Below are positions 40,775 through 49,807 of a stretch of 64,000 nt of DNA, one piece after another. The DNA lies in contig CAVSFZ010000014.1 of assembly GCA_963727235.1 (NCBI GenBank), positions 1 to 64,000 on the forward strand, given 5' to 3'. Made by a program: the position numbers and the translations under genes. The stretch's first letter is position 1; each line of letters opens with the position of its first letter. The notes below the pieces were generated by a model, which saw only the letters and a list, made by a program, of their open reading frames with translations, ran no database searches and was not told the origin of the DNA. The stretch comes from CAVPTL01 sp963727235 (GTDB taxonomy: Bacteria; Actinomycetota; Thermoleophilia; Gaiellales; JAICJC01).

Positions 40775-42826
40775 TCATACGCGCACCCGCGTGCCGACAT
40801 CAACCAGGCCACGCCCGAAGGCGTCAATCCGGCCCCAGCGGCCGGGAATGTCCAGAAGTTCGAGATGTCCGACACCGCTGGGCAGCGCCGGATCAACCAC
40901 CAGATGGTCGCCCAGCGGCTCCAGCCCCAGCATCGTGCGCAGGAACAAGAGCGGCGCACCGGTCGACCATGCCTGCGGGCTGCAGGCGGTCGGGTACTGC
41001 ACCGGATAGCCGGTGAGCTTGCGCTCATACCCGCCAAATGCCTCCGGCAGGCGACCGTTGAAGTACTCCGCCGCCTCCAGAATGCCGTTTGCGATCAGCG
41101 CCGCCTCCTGCTTGAACCCGTACCGGCGCAGGCCCCAGGCGATGAACGAGTTGTCGAACGGCCACACCGCGCCGACGTGGTAGCCGACCGGGTTGTAGCG
41201 CCCTTCACCCTCGGCCAGGGTGCGCACTCCCCAGCCCGAAAACAGCTTTGGCCCCACCAGGTGAGCGGCCACCGAAGCCGCTTTCGATCGATCAACGATT
41301 CCGCTCCAGAGTAGATGGCCGATGTTCGAGGTTAGCGCGTCCACCGGCCGTCCTTCGGTGTCCAGCGCCACCGCAAATGCGCCTCGATCGGCGACCCAGA
41401 AATCGCGGTTGAAGCGGCGCTTGAGGTCGGCCGCCCGGCGCTCGAGCTGGACCGCGTAGGCGTCATCCTTCCACACCGTCCGCGCCAGCCTGGCCCCGCG
41501 CATGCGCGCGTCGTAAGCATACCCCTGAAGCTCGCAGGTGGCCCGAGGGAAGCCCGGCAGCTTCCCGTCGCGGTAGGAGATCGAGTCCCACGAATCCTTC
41601 CAGCACTGGTTCTCGAGCCCGGTCTGCTCGTTGCGGCGCTGATACCACACGTAGCCGTTGCCCATCAGGTCGGCGTACTCCTCGATCCAGTTGAGCGCCG
41701 CCCGGGCTTCGGACTGGAGTTCGCGCACCAGCCGGCGGTCGCCGGTCCAGCGCTCGTACTCGTCCAGCAGCACCACGAACAGCGCCGTGGCGTCGGCGTT
41801 GCCGTAGTAGGGCGAGTGCGGCCGCTCCTCGAATGCGGTCAGCTCGCCGTAGCGCATCTCGTGCAGGATCCGCCCCGGATCCTCGTCGCGGAAGTCGTCG
41901 ACACGCGATCCCTGGCGGGCGGCCAGCTCGCGCAGGGTGGTGGCCGCCAGCTCCGGCGCGAACGGCAGCGCCTGCAGGCTGGTGAAGATGCTGTCGCGCC
42001 CGAACATGGTCATGAACCAGGGCAGACCGGCCGCCGGCAGACTGCCGCCACCCGCACTCAGGGGCGAGAATCGCAGCGCCGCGAGGTCGACCAGGCTGCG
42101 GCGATAGGTCGCCTTGAGCGAGTCCCAGTCGCATTCGAGCCTGGGCGCCTTGTCCATCCAACGATCGAGGTCGCGCTCCATGTTGCGCCGCCGGCGAGCG
42201 GCATGGGCTGCGCTGAAGGTGTGCTGCCGCCCTCCCCACACCACCGCCGTGACGACGTGAATGTCGGTGCTCCACCGGCCCTTCGGCTCGAGCTTGAGCG
42301 TGAACGTGAACCCGGTCTTGTCGATGCGGGCGGGAGCGCCGGGAGAGATCACCGTCTCGCGCTGGAACGTCTCGCGCGCGTACGAGAGCACCAGCGTGTC
42401 CTTGCGCGCGCGCTGGCTGTAGGCACCCTGCTTGGCAAGCGCGTCCTTGACCTCGAACAGGTCGGCGAAGTCGCTCGAGGCGTCGATCCTGACCTTCAGC
42501 CTGACCGGCTTCTCGTCGTGGTTGAGGATCGTCAGATGCTCGTGGAAGCCGTCGGCGACCGCGCGCGTGCGGATCACCGAGAGCTTGGAATCGACGTACA
42601 CGGTGCCGGTGCCGGGTACCAGGAAGAAGCGCGACTGGAAGTACTCGAGATCGTCGGTGGAGAGTGCGTTCAGGCGCTGGCCGTTGACGGTCAGCACCCA
42701 CTCCGACAGGAACCGCGTGTCGAATGAGAAGAGGCCGGTGGTGTCGGTCGAGGAGGCCTCGATATCACCGCGGCGGTCACTCACCACGAACGTGTTTCCG
42801 TCCAGAATCGAGACCAGATCACTCAT
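40775..42826 (-). CDS. Amylo-alpha-1,6-glucosidase / glycogen debranching-type enzyme
   Basis: A 683-residue two-domain protein. The N-terminal beta domain is the GDE_N_bis type (DGNTFVVSDRRGDI, GLFSFDTRFLSEW). The (alpha/alpha)6 barrel has GLPWFMTMFGRDSIFTSLQA, NQCWKDSWDSISYRDG and YNPVGYHVGAVWPFDNSFIA, motifs of the GH133-like debranching group. It would hydrolyse alpha-1,6 branches of glycogen-like glucans in the cytosol. It overlaps the SCP2 gene by 4 nt in the zwf operon. Confidence 0.88.
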   Translation of the reverse strand: MSDLVSILDGNTFVVSDRRGDIEASSTDTTGLFSFDTRFLSEWVLTVNGQRLNALSTDDLEYFQSRFFLVPGTGTVYVDSKLSVIRTRAVADGFHEHLTILNHDEKPVRLKVRIDASSDFADLFEVKDALAKQGAYSQRARKDTLVLSYARETFQRETVISPGAPARIDKTGFTFTLKLEPKGRWSTDIHVVTAVVWGGRQHTFSAAHAARRRRNMERDLDRWMDKAPRLECDWDSLKATYRRSLVDLAALRFSPLSAGGGSLPAAGLPWFMTMFGRDSIFTSLQALPFAPELAATTLRELAARQGSRVDDFRDEDPGRILHEMRYGELTAFEERPHSPYYGNADATALFVVLLDEYERWTGDRRLVRELQSEARAALNWIEEYADLMGNGYVWYQRRNEQTGLENQCWKDSWDSISYRDGKLPGFPRATCELQGYAYDARMRGARLARTVWKDDAYAVQLERRAADLKRRFNRDFWVADRGAFAVALDTEGRPVDALTSNIGHLLWSGIVDRSKAASVAAHLVGPKLFSGWGVRTLAEGEGRYNPVGYHVGAVWPFDNSFIAWGLRRYGFKQEAALIANGILEAAEYFNGRLPEAFGGYERKLTGYPVQYPTACSPQAWSTGAPLLFLRTMLGLEPLGDHLVVDPALPSGVGHLELLDIPGRWGRIDAFGRGLVDVGTRVRV

Positions 42827-43170
42827 CTCGCAGGCTCCCTGGGCGGCGCCGGGAAGATCCGCTGGAATCGCACCACCAGCTCGGTGGCGCCGGAGACGAT
42901 CACCGTCCCGCGCAGGATCGCGGCGGTGGCGTTGGCTTCACCGGTGACCAACCTCGAGAACATCTCACGGTCGGTCATGACCACGGCGTCGGCGGCTCCG
43001 TCACCCCGCGAGACCGCAACCGCACCCCGGTTGACCGCCACCCGCCAGTGCTCGGTGCGCTTGCCCGAACGGAGATCGAACCGGAGCTTCCCCTTGACGG
43101 CGCCGAGCAGCGGCTCGCTGCCGCGCTCGGCCAGGTCGGCGAAGAACGCTTCGGTAGCGTCAGCCGTCAC
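42823..43170 (-). CDS. SCP2 sterol-binding-domain protein
   Basis: A 115-residue single SCP2-like domain: TEHWRVAVNRGAVAVSRG, AVVMTDREMFSRLVTGEANA and ILRGTVIVSGATELVVRFQ. It binds hydrophobic ligands in other systems; its ligand here is unknown. GTG start and stop each overlap their neighbours by 4 nt, so it is firmly embedded between GH15 and debranching enzyme genes. Such a domain inside a glucan operon is unexpected. Confidence 0.85.
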   Translation of the reverse strand: MTADATEAFFADLAERGSEPLLGAVKGKLRFDLRSGKRTEHWRVAVNRGAVAVSRGDGAADAVVMTDREMFSRLVTGEANATAAILRGTVIVSGATELVVRFQRIFPAPPREPAR

Positions 43171-45047
43171 AGCTCCTCCAGCATCTCGGCCAGGATGATC
43201 CGAGCGGCTGCCTCGATCAGCGCGAGGTGTGAGAACGCTTGCGGGAAGTTGCCGAGGTGGCGGCCGGTGTCGGCGTCGAACTCCTCGGCGTACAGCCCCA
43301 GCGGAGATGCGATCCGCAGCAGCTTCTCCATCAGATCCTGCGCCTCTTGGCGCTCGCCCACGATGGCCAGCGCGGACACGAGCCAGAACGAGCAGATCAG
43401 GAAGGTGCCCTCCTTGCCCGAGAGCCCGTCGTCGGTCTCGTCGGTGCGATAGCGCAGCACGAAGCCGTTCTCGCTGAGCTCCTCGGAGACCGCGATCACC
43501 GACTTCCTGAGCCGCTCGTCGTTCGGCGGGAGGAAGCCGAAGATCGCCGCCAGCAGGGTTGAGGCATCCAGCGAGTCGGTGTCGTAGTGCTGGCGCAGCA
43601 CCCCCTGGTCGGTGAGACCGTGTGCCAGGATGTCCTGGCGGATCTCTTCGGCCGTGGCGCCCCACTTCTGCCGGTAGTCCGCGTGGCCGCGGATCTCGGC
43701 CAGCTTGGCGGCCCGGTCGAGCGCCACCCAGCACATCAGCTTGGACGAGACGTAGTGCTGGGGAGCGCCCCGCGCCTCCCAGATGCCCTGGTCGGGCTGC
43801 TGCCACACCGAGGTTGCACACTCCGCCTGGGCCTCCACGATCGGCCACAGCCGCCGGGGCAGCCGCTGGCTGCGGCGGGTGTGCTGCAGGATCGAGTCGA
43901 GCACAGCCCCGAACACATCGTTCTGGCGCTGGTCGAACGCGCCGTTTCCGATCCGCACCGGCCGCGCCCCGGCATACCCGGAGAGATCGTCGCGGGTCGA
44001 CTCGGTCAGGTCACGCTCACCGTCGATGCCGTACATGATCTGAAGGCTGCCGTCCTCGTTGGGCTCCAGGTCGGCGACGAACTGCATGAACTCGTCGGCC
44101 TCCCAGTCGAGGTTGAGGAAGTGCAGCGCCTGCAGCGTGAAGGTGCTGTCGCGCATCCACGAGTACCGGTAGTCCCAGTTCCGCTCGCCGCCGGGAGTCT
44201 CCGGCAGCGAGGTGGTCAGGGCCGCAACGGTTGCGCCGGTGGGCATGAATGTGAGCCCCTTGATGGTCAGAGCCGATCGCTGGATCGGCTCACGCCAGCG
44301 GTGGTCGGGGAAGCGGCCGCGGCCGAGCCACTTGCGCCAGAACCGGGCGGTCACGTCCAGCCGCCGCTCGGCGTCGTCGACGTCGGTGGGCGACTCCAGG
44401 TTCTCGGCCCACGACAGCGAGCAGAAGGCGCGGTCGCCGGCCGCCAGCACGTGCCTGGCACGCACCCGCGTGCCTTCGATCCCGAGCACCATGTCGGTGG
44501 CCAGGCGGATCGTCTGTCCACCCCCGGTGGCATCGGCCATGTGCGCCTGGCCGTCCTCGGCCAGCTGCCAGGTGGCGGGCTCGCGCCCGTAGTCGAACGC
44601 CGGCTCGCACACCAGCTCCACCTCGACCTCACCCTCGATGCAGACGACGGTGCGCACCAGCATGTGGTCGGCGTCCTCGTCCGTCGGCGGTCGCGTGTGC
44701 GGAGTGACGGTGTCCTCGTGTGTGCGCGGCCCGATGGTCAGCGCCTCACGCACCCGGATCCAGCCGGTGGGAGTCTTCCAGGTCGTCTCGACCACGTTGG
44801 TGCCCGGCTCATACACGCGCGCCGTGGGCACGTTGATCCCGTAGGGGCCGAACCGGAAGGTGCCGGCGCCGCGATCGAGCAGGCTCCCGAACGAGCTGGG
44901 TGCGTCGAACCGGGGGGCACACAGCCAGTCCACGGCGCCGTCGGGTGCGACCAGCGCGCCCGTGTGACAGTCGGAGATGAACGCGTAGTCGGCGATCGGC
45001 GGAAACGGCGACGGCGCCGCTGCGCTCTGAGGCATGGTGTCGGTCAT
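43167..45047 (-). CDS. Glycoside hydrolase family 15 (glucoamylase/trehalase-like)
   Basis: A 626-residue GH15 enzyme with an N-terminal beta domain (PIADYAFISDCHTGALVAPD, GAVDWLCAPRFDAPSSFG) and an (alpha/alpha)6 barrel. The barrel has NWDYRYSWMRDSTFTLQALH, DLSGYAGARPVRIGN, GIWEARGAPQHYVSSKLMCW and the late GLYAEEFDADTGRHLGNFPQ with the second acid. It releases glucose from alpha-glucans or trehalose. The ATG at 45047 overlaps the zwf stop by 4 nt, a frequent zwf-GH15 arrangement. Confidence 0.9.
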   Translation of the reverse strand: MTDTMPQSAAAPSPFPPIADYAFISDCHTGALVAPDGAVDWLCAPRFDAPSSFGSLLDRGAGTFRFGPYGINVPTARVYEPGTNVVETTWKTPTGWIRVREALTIGPRTHEDTVTPHTRPPTDEDADHMLVRTVVCIEGEVEVELVCEPAFDYGREPATWQLAEDGQAHMADATGGGQTIRLATDMVLGIEGTRVRARHVLAAGDRAFCSLSWAENLESPTDVDDAERRLDVTARFWRKWLGRGRFPDHRWREPIQRSALTIKGLTFMPTGATVAALTTSLPETPGGERNWDYRYSWMRDSTFTLQALHFLNLDWEADEFMQFVADLEPNEDGSLQIMYGIDGERDLTESTRDDLSGYAGARPVRIGNGAFDQRQNDVFGAVLDSILQHTRRSQRLPRRLWPIVEAQAECATSVWQQPDQGIWEARGAPQHYVSSKLMCWVALDRAAKLAEIRGHADYRQKWGATAEEIRQDILAHGLTDQGVLRQHYDTDSLDASTLLAAIFGFLPPNDERLRKSVIAVSEELSENGFVLRYRTDETDDGLSGKEGTFLICSFWLVSALAIVGERQEAQDLMEKLLRIASPLGLYAEEFDADTGRHLGNFPQAFSHLALIEAAARIILAEMLEEL

Positions 45048-46426
45048 GCTGGGCTCCAGGGCTCGTGCCAGCGGCCGTGCCCCGCCACCAGCTCGTTGGC
45101 CTCCGCCGGCCCCCATGACCCCTGGGCATACGGGTGGATCGGCGAGGGTGAGTCAATCAGCGGCTGCATGATCCTCCAGGTCTCCTCGATGCAGTCCTGC
45201 CGGGTGAAGCGCTTGGCGTCACCCTCCATGGCGGCATGTAGCAGCACCTCGTAGGGCGTCGGGCCCTCCCCGCCCTCGTCGGCGAACTCCATGTCGAGCG
45301 TGATCGGCTCGGGTCCCGGTCGATCAGCGCGCAGTGCGTCCAGCTCGAACCGCACTCCGGTGGACGGGTCGAGCTTGATCACGATCTGATCCGGGGTGGG
45401 CTTGTGCGGCACCGCCGCGAATCCGAGCCTGGGCGGGTTGTGGAACACCAACCGCACCTCGGTCTGCGTGATCGGCAGGTGCTTGCCGGTGCGAATGAAG
45501 AAGGGCACACCCGACCAGCGCCAGTTATCGATCTCCAGCCGCAGAGCCGCGTAGGTCTCGGTGGTCGAGCCCGCGGCCACTCCGGGTGTATCGAGATATC
45601 CGTCGTATTGACCGCGCACGTAGTGCGCCGGCTCGGCCGGCGGGATCGCCCGGAACACACCCAGCATGGCGTCCTTGAGCATCGCCGACTCGCGTCCCGA
45701 GGGCGGCTCCATGGCGGTCGCCGCGACCACCTGCATGATGTGGTTGACGACCACGTCGCGCAGCGCCCCCACCGGGTCGTAGAAGTGCCCGCGATCCTCG
45801 ACGCCGAAGCTCTCGGCCATGGTGATCTGCACCGACGAGACCGAGTTTCGGTCCCACAGCGGCTGCAGCATGGCATTGGCAAACCGCAGGTACAGGATCT
45901 CGTCGAGACCCATCTTGCCGAGGAAGTGGTCGATCCGGAAGAGCTGGGACTCGTCCAGGTACTGGTGCAGTTCGGCCGCCAGGTCGTGGGCCGAGGTGAG
46001 GTCGTGTCCGAACGGCTTCTCCACCACCACCCGGGCGTTTTGGGTGAGCCCGGCATCGTGGAGTTGCTTGACCACCGGGCCAAACAGGAACGGCGGGATC
46101 TCGAGATAGAAGACCGGCTCCTGGGCGCTGCCCATGGCGGCTTTCACCCGCTCATAGGTGGCTGCATCGGTGAAGTCGCCGCTGACGTACTGGAGGCGGG
46201 CGGCAAGGCGGCCAAATACGGCTTCGTCAATGGTCTGACCGGTTGCTTCGATCACGGTGTGAGCGTGCTCGCGCAGGTGCTCGACCGTCCAGTCGTCCCC
46301 GGCCACGCCGATGATCGGACATTCCAGCAGCCCGCGGGCCTCCAGCCGATAGAGCGAATGCAGGGTCATCACCCGGGCCAGATCGCCGGTGATTCCGAAT
46401 ATCACGAACGCGTCTGTGCGCTTCAT
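45044..46426 (-). CDS. zwf: Glucose-6-phosphate 1-dehydrogenase
   Basis: A 460-residue enzyme with the NADP fold motif FGITGDLARVM, the substrate loop RIDHFLGKMGLDE (family RIDHYLGKE; here Tyr is Phe and the Glu is Met) and VVVEKPFGHDL. C-terminal features WSGVPFFIRTGKHLP and EPITLDMEF are present. It commits glucose-6-phosphate to the oxidative pentose phosphate pathway. GGGGG lies before the ATG. First gene of a four-gene minus-strand unit with GH15, SCP2 and debranching enzyme, linked by 4-nt overlaps. Confidence 0.93.
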   Translation of the reverse strand: MKRTDAFVIFGITGDLARVMTLHSLYRLEARGLLECPIIGVAGDDWTVEHLREHAHTVIEATGQTIDEAVFGRLAARLQYVSGDFTDAATYERVKAAMGSAQEPVFYLEIPPFLFGPVVKQLHDAGLTQNARVVVEKPFGHDLTSAHDLAAELHQYLDESQLFRIDHFLGKMGLDEILYLRFANAMLQPLWDRNSVSSVQITMAESFGVEDRGHFYDPVGALRDVVVNHIMQVVAATAMEPPSGRESAMLKDAMLGVFRAIPPAEPAHYVRGQYDGYLDTPGVAAGSTTETYAALRLEIDNWRWSGVPFFIRTGKHLPITQTEVRLVFHNPPRLGFAAVPHKPTPDQIVIKLDPSTGVRFELDALRADRPGPEPITLDMEFADEGGEGPTPYEVLLHAAMEGDAKRFTRQDCIEETWRIMQPLIDSPSPIHPYAQGSWGPAEANELVAGHGRWHEPWSPA

Positions 46427-46446
46427 GTTCCCCCCGGGAGATTCGT

Positions 46447-47880
46447 TCAGTGATGGAAGCTGCTGTCGGCCTCGGTGTGCACCGGGGTGGGTTGGCTCTG
46501 CAGCCTGGGCAGCACCCGGTTGAGGTCGGCCAGCAGCATGTCTGCCAGGTCGTGGGTGAACCCCTGCCGCACCACCACCCGCAGCGCCGCCAGGTCGGTG
46601 CGGTTCGCGGGGAAGGTGTAGGCCGGGACCTGCCAGCCGCGCTCTCGCAGCGCCCCGGAGACGTCGAACACGGTGTAGTTCTCGACGTCGTCGCGCAGCT
46701 TGAAGGCGAACACCGGCAGCTGGTCGCCATGGGTCAGCAACTCGAACGGCCCCAGCTTCGCGATCTCACCCGAGAGCCGCGTGGCCACCGCGCGGGAGTA
46801 ACCGTGCACCGCCTTGTACCCCTCGAACCCGAGCCGCAGGAAGTTGTAGTACTGCGCCACCACCTGGGCTCCCGGCCGCGAAAAGTTGAGGGCGAAGGTG
46901 GGCATGTTGTCGCCCAGGTAGTTGACCCAGAAGATGAGGTCGTCGGGGAGCGCCTTGGAGTCACGCCACACGATCCAGCCCACTCCCGGGTACACCAGCC
47001 CGTACTTGTGCCCGGACGCGTTGATCGAGGCCACCCGCGGCAGCCGGAAATCCCACTCCAGATCCTCGTCCAGGAACGGCGCCACGAACGCTCCCGAAGC
47101 GCCGTCGGCATGCACCGGGATGTCGAGTCCGGTGCGCTCCTGCAGATCGTCCAGCGCCGCACAGATCTCCTTGATCGGCTCGTATGCGCCGTCGAAGGTC
47201 GACCCCAGGATCGCCACCACGCCGATCGTGTTCTCGTCGCACAGCTTCACGGCCTCTTCCGGGGAGAGCGTGAAGCGGTCGCCTTCCATCGGCACCAGCC
47301 GCATCTCGACATCCCAGTAGTTGGCGAACTTCTCCCAGCAGATCTGGACGTTGATGCCCATCACGATGTTGGGCTTGTCGGCCGGCTTCCCCTCGGCCGC
47401 CCGCCGCTTCTGCCACAGGCGCTTGAGCGCGAGCCCGCCCAGCATCGCGGCCTCGCTCGAGCCGGTGGTCGAGCAGCCGGTGGCCTGGTCGGCATCCGGC
47501 GCGTGCCACAGCTTGCTGAGGATGTTCACGCAGCGCATCTCGAACTCGGCGGTCTGCGGATACTCGTCCTTGTCGATCATGTTCTTGTCGAGACACTCGG
47601 CCATCAGCACCTTGGCCTGCGGCTCCATCCAGGTGGTCACGAACGTGGCCAGGTTGAGACGCGCGTTTCCGTCCAGCATCAGCTCGTCGTGAATGAGCTG
47701 ATACGCGACGTCGGGAGCGAGCTCACCCACGGGCAGCTGGTGGCGGGGAATGCGATCGCCCTCGAGCGTGAAGATCGGCGCGGGAGCCAGATCCTTCGTC
47801 GAGATGGACGGGCCCTTGGGGTGTTTCAGCGGCACGGTGACCTCCACGTTCGGGACGAAGAGCGGTTCGGGATGCTGCAA
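46447..47880 (-). CDS. gadB: Glutamate decarboxylase (PLP-dependent)
   Basis: A 477-residue group II decarboxylase closely following E. coli GadB motif by motif: ELMLDGNARLNLATFVTTW, TGSSEAAMLGGLALK, DKPNIVMG, VHADGASGAFVAPF and the PLP Lys in SINASGHKYGLVYPG. The C terminus ends SSFHH, comparable to the GadB FKHT tail whose His closes the active site at neutral pH. It turns glutamate into GABA and consumes a proton. TTG start. Transcribed ahead of zwf (20 bp gap). Confidence 0.93.
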   Translation of the reverse strand: MQHPEPLFVPNVEVTVPLKHPKGPSISTKDLAPAPIFTLEGDRIPRHQLPVGELAPDVAYQLIHDELMLDGNARLNLATFVTTWMEPQAKVLMAECLDKNMIDKDEYPQTAEFEMRCVNILSKLWHAPDADQATGCSTTGSSEAAMLGGLALKRLWQKRRAAEGKPADKPNIVMGINVQICWEKFANYWDVEMRLVPMEGDRFTLSPEEAVKLCDENTIGVVAILGSTFDGAYEPIKEICAALDDLQERTGLDIPVHADGASGAFVAPFLDEDLEWDFRLPRVASINASGHKYGLVYPGVGWIVWRDSKALPDDLIFWVNYLGDNMPTFALNFSRPGAQVVAQYYNFLRLGFEGYKAVHGYSRAVATRLSGEIAKLGPFELLTHGDQLPVFAFKLRDDVENYTVFDVSGALRERGWQVPAYTFPANRTDLAALRVVVRQGFTHDLADMLLADLNRVLPRLQSQPTPVHTEADSSFHH

Positions 47881-47924
47881 ACGGTATATCAGCGTCCCGG
47901 TTCGTCAGAGCACCCAACCGGCAT

Positions 47925-47936
47925 TCACCCGGGTGA
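47925..47936. promoter_or_regulatory. 12-bp palindrome upstream of gadB
   Basis: TCACCCGGGTGA, perfect, about 45 bp before the gadB start, with a further GGGTGA half-site at 47948-47953. Candidate operator in the 109-bp gap between the amidotransferase and gadB genes. Confidence 0.35.
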
Positions 47937-47989
47937 GATTCGCCAACGGGTGAACGTCTCGCGAACACCACGTGAGCATCCGGAGCTCT

Positions 47990-48841
47990 CTAGACCGTGG
48001 GAGCCTGCCCGGTGGGATGGTCGATGTGGATCAGCTCCGCCGGCGGGCGGTCGAGCACCACCGTGGACTCGACCGTGAGATCGGGCGTGACGTGGATCAG
48101 CTCGCCGGAGCGCAGCAGCCGCCAGTCGGGATGATCGTCCAGCGGTTCGCTGGCAACCACCACGGCCGGCCGGTGGGCCAGCTCGGGAGCGTGGACGTGC
48201 AGCGTGTCGCTGGCGTGAGACAGCGGGCGATCGCCGCTCGGCCCCCCGGCTTCGCGCTCCAGCACGTGCAGGCGATGGGTCTCGGGATACCGAAACGCCC
48301 ACAGCTGATCGGGCTCAGCCATCACGAAGTTGATGGAATACACCGGGAGGTTGTCGGCGATCCAGCCGGTGGCGGAGGCGATCCCCGCGGCCACGTCGCC
48401 GTCGTGCTCGCGGATGCGCTTGGTGACCAGGGCAAAGTACCGCTCGGAGTCGGTCTGGCCCTTGACGTTGGCCAGATCAGGACCGAGCTCGGCCTCCAGC
48501 TTGTCGAGTCCGCGGGCCACGCCGTTGTGGGCGAAGATGCGCCCGTCCATGGTGAACGGATGCGTATTCTCGGGCGTGCGCTCGCCGGTCGTGGCATACC
48601 GGATGTGGGAGACGAAGCTGACCGAGCTGAGGTGGCGCGCCTCGCGGGCGTAGGAGCTGTCGGCGAACGCAGCCAGCGGCTCTTTGTCGAGCACCGGCAG
48701 CTGATCCGGGTCGAAATACCCGAGCCCGGTGCCGTCGGGATTTCGGTGGCTCTGGGCAACCAGGCTGTCGGGAGCATCCAGCAGCCAGAATCGCGCGTGT
48801 ACCCGGTGGGGTGATGCAATCAGTCCGAACAACCTGCACAT
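47990..48841 (-). CDS. Class II glutamine amidotransferase (Ntn hydrolase)
   Basis: A 283-residue GATase_4 protein beginning MCRLFGLIASP, so removal of Met exposes the catalytic Cys2. Other Ntn motifs: HRNPDGTGLGYF, SHIRYATTG and FAHNGVARG. It is the EgtC/YafJ-like stand-alone type, which hydrolyses gamma-glutamyl bonds. No ergothioneine genes (egtB, egtD) are nearby, so the substrate is open. AGGAG precedes the ATG. Lies upstream of gadB on the same strand, 109 bp apart. Confidence 0.88.
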   Translation of the reverse strand: MCRLFGLIASPHRVHARFWLLDAPDSLVAQSHRNPDGTGLGYFDPDQLPVLDKEPLAAFADSSYAREARHLSSVSFVSHIRYATTGERTPENTHPFTMDGRIFAHNGVARGLDKLEAELGPDLANVKGQTDSERYFALVTKRIREHDGDVAAGIASATGWIADNLPVYSINFVMAEPDQLWAFRYPETHRLHVLEREAGGPSGDRPLSHASDTLHVHAPELAHRPAVVVASEPLDDHPDWRLLRSGELIHVTPDLTVESTVVLDRPPAELIHIDHPTGQAPTV

Positions 48842-48944
48842 TTCGTCACGCTCCTGGACGGGACGCCGCTACCGATCTGGAAGCGGCGAGTAGATGCTAG
48901 TGTGGCATTTCAGTTCGCAGTTGGTACGAGTGAGGGAGGGGTGT

Positions 48945-49445
48945 ATGGCAGAGTTGATCGCAATTGGCTACCCGGATGAGGCAACCGCGCTTCAGGCGAT
49001 GGCCGAGGTCGAGAATCTGCGCGCGGACCTGATCATCGAGACGGACGCGGTGGCCGCGATTCAGCGCCATCCCGACGGCAAGTATCAGGTCACCACGAAC
49101 CACGGCCCGAGCACGGGCGGCGGGGCCACCTGGGGGATGTTCTGGGGCCTCCTGTTCGGCCTGCTGTTCTTCATCCCGGTGTTCGGGATGGTGGTCGGAG
49201 CCGGTCTGGGAGCGCTGTTCGGGCACCTGGAGAAGAGCACGATCGACAAGGAGTTCCAGGCGCAGGTGCGTGACATGGTCAAGCCGGGTACCTCCGCGCT
49301 GTTCCTGGTGGTCGAGAAGGTCACGCCCGACAAGGCGGTCGCCGCGATGCAGAAGTTCGGCGGCACCGTGCTGAAGACGTCGCTGTCCGAGGAAGACACC
49401 AAGAAGCTGCAGGAGGCACTGCACGGCGAGACGGCAGCCGTCTGA
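48945..49445 (+). CDS. DUF1269-type membrane-associated protein
   Basis: A 166-residue protein with a ferredoxin-like N-terminal part (ELIAIGYPDEATALQAMAEV), a Gly-rich hydrophobic hairpin (GGGATWGMFWGLLFGLLFFI, VFGMVVGAGLGALFGHL) and a C-terminal half with GTSALFLVVEKVTPDKAVAA. This is the DUF1269 family, often stress-related; role unknown. The ATG at 48945 follows GAGGGAGGGG. First of three adjacent small genes with 25-41 bp gaps. Confidence 0.85.
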   Translation: MAELIAIGYPDEATALQAMAEVENLRADLIIETDAVAAIQRHPDGKYQVTTNHGPSTGGGATWGMFWGLLFGLLFFIPVFGMVVGAGLGALFGHLEKSTIDKEFQAQVRDMVKPGTSALFLVVEKVTPDKAVAAMQKFGGTVLKTSLSEEDTKKLQEALHGETAAV

Positions 49446-49486
49446 TCGGTCGAAACGTACGCCCCTGAGGGAAAGGACGAACACAC

Positions 49487-49783
49487 ATGATGAGGCGACG
49501 ACGCCCGCTCGCGCGGGCAGCATTGGTAGGCGGCGGTGCGTACTACGCCGGCAAGAAACGCGCCCAAGGACAGGCGGAGGACGCCGCGCAAGAGGGCGAT
49601 CAGGAGGCTCGGCTGGAGGCACTCGAGGCCCAGCAGCAGGCTCCCGCCGCGCCCGCTCCGGCGGCCGCCGGTGACGACGAGATGGTCACCAAGCTGACCA
49701 ACCTGAAGGGCCTGCTGGACTCGGGCGTGCTGACCCAGGCTGAGTTCGACGCGGCGAAGGCAAAGGTGCTCGCGGGCGGCTAG
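49487..49783 (+). CDS. Small SHOCT-domain protein
   Basis: A 98-residue protein: basic N terminus with a short hydrophobic patch (ARAALVGGGAYYAGKK), a charged and Ala/Pro/Gln-rich linker, and a C-terminal SHOCT motif (LTNLKGLLDSGVLTQAEFDA). SHOCT motifs mediate oligomerisation or tethering. Preceded by GGAAAGGA. It is between the DUF1269 and DUF6325 genes, a set that recurs together in actinobacteria. Confidence 0.85.
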   Translation: MMRRRRPLARAALVGGGAYYAGKKRAQGQAEDAAQEGDQEARLEALEAQQQAPAAPAPAAAGDDEMVTKLTNLKGLLDSGVLTQAEFDAAKAKVLAGG

Positions 49784-49807
49784 CCCCGGGACTGACGAGG
49801 AGAGACG

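Noticed and set aside
44448..44465. CACGTGCCTGGCAC, resembling the palindrome core
   Set aside because: It lies inside the GH15 coding sequence, shares only GTGCCTGGCAC, and lacks the GTGAATA arms.
46450..48078. A 542-codon frame antisense to gadB
   Set aside because: Same reason: high GC keeps the opposite strand open; gadB motifs are intact on the minus strand.
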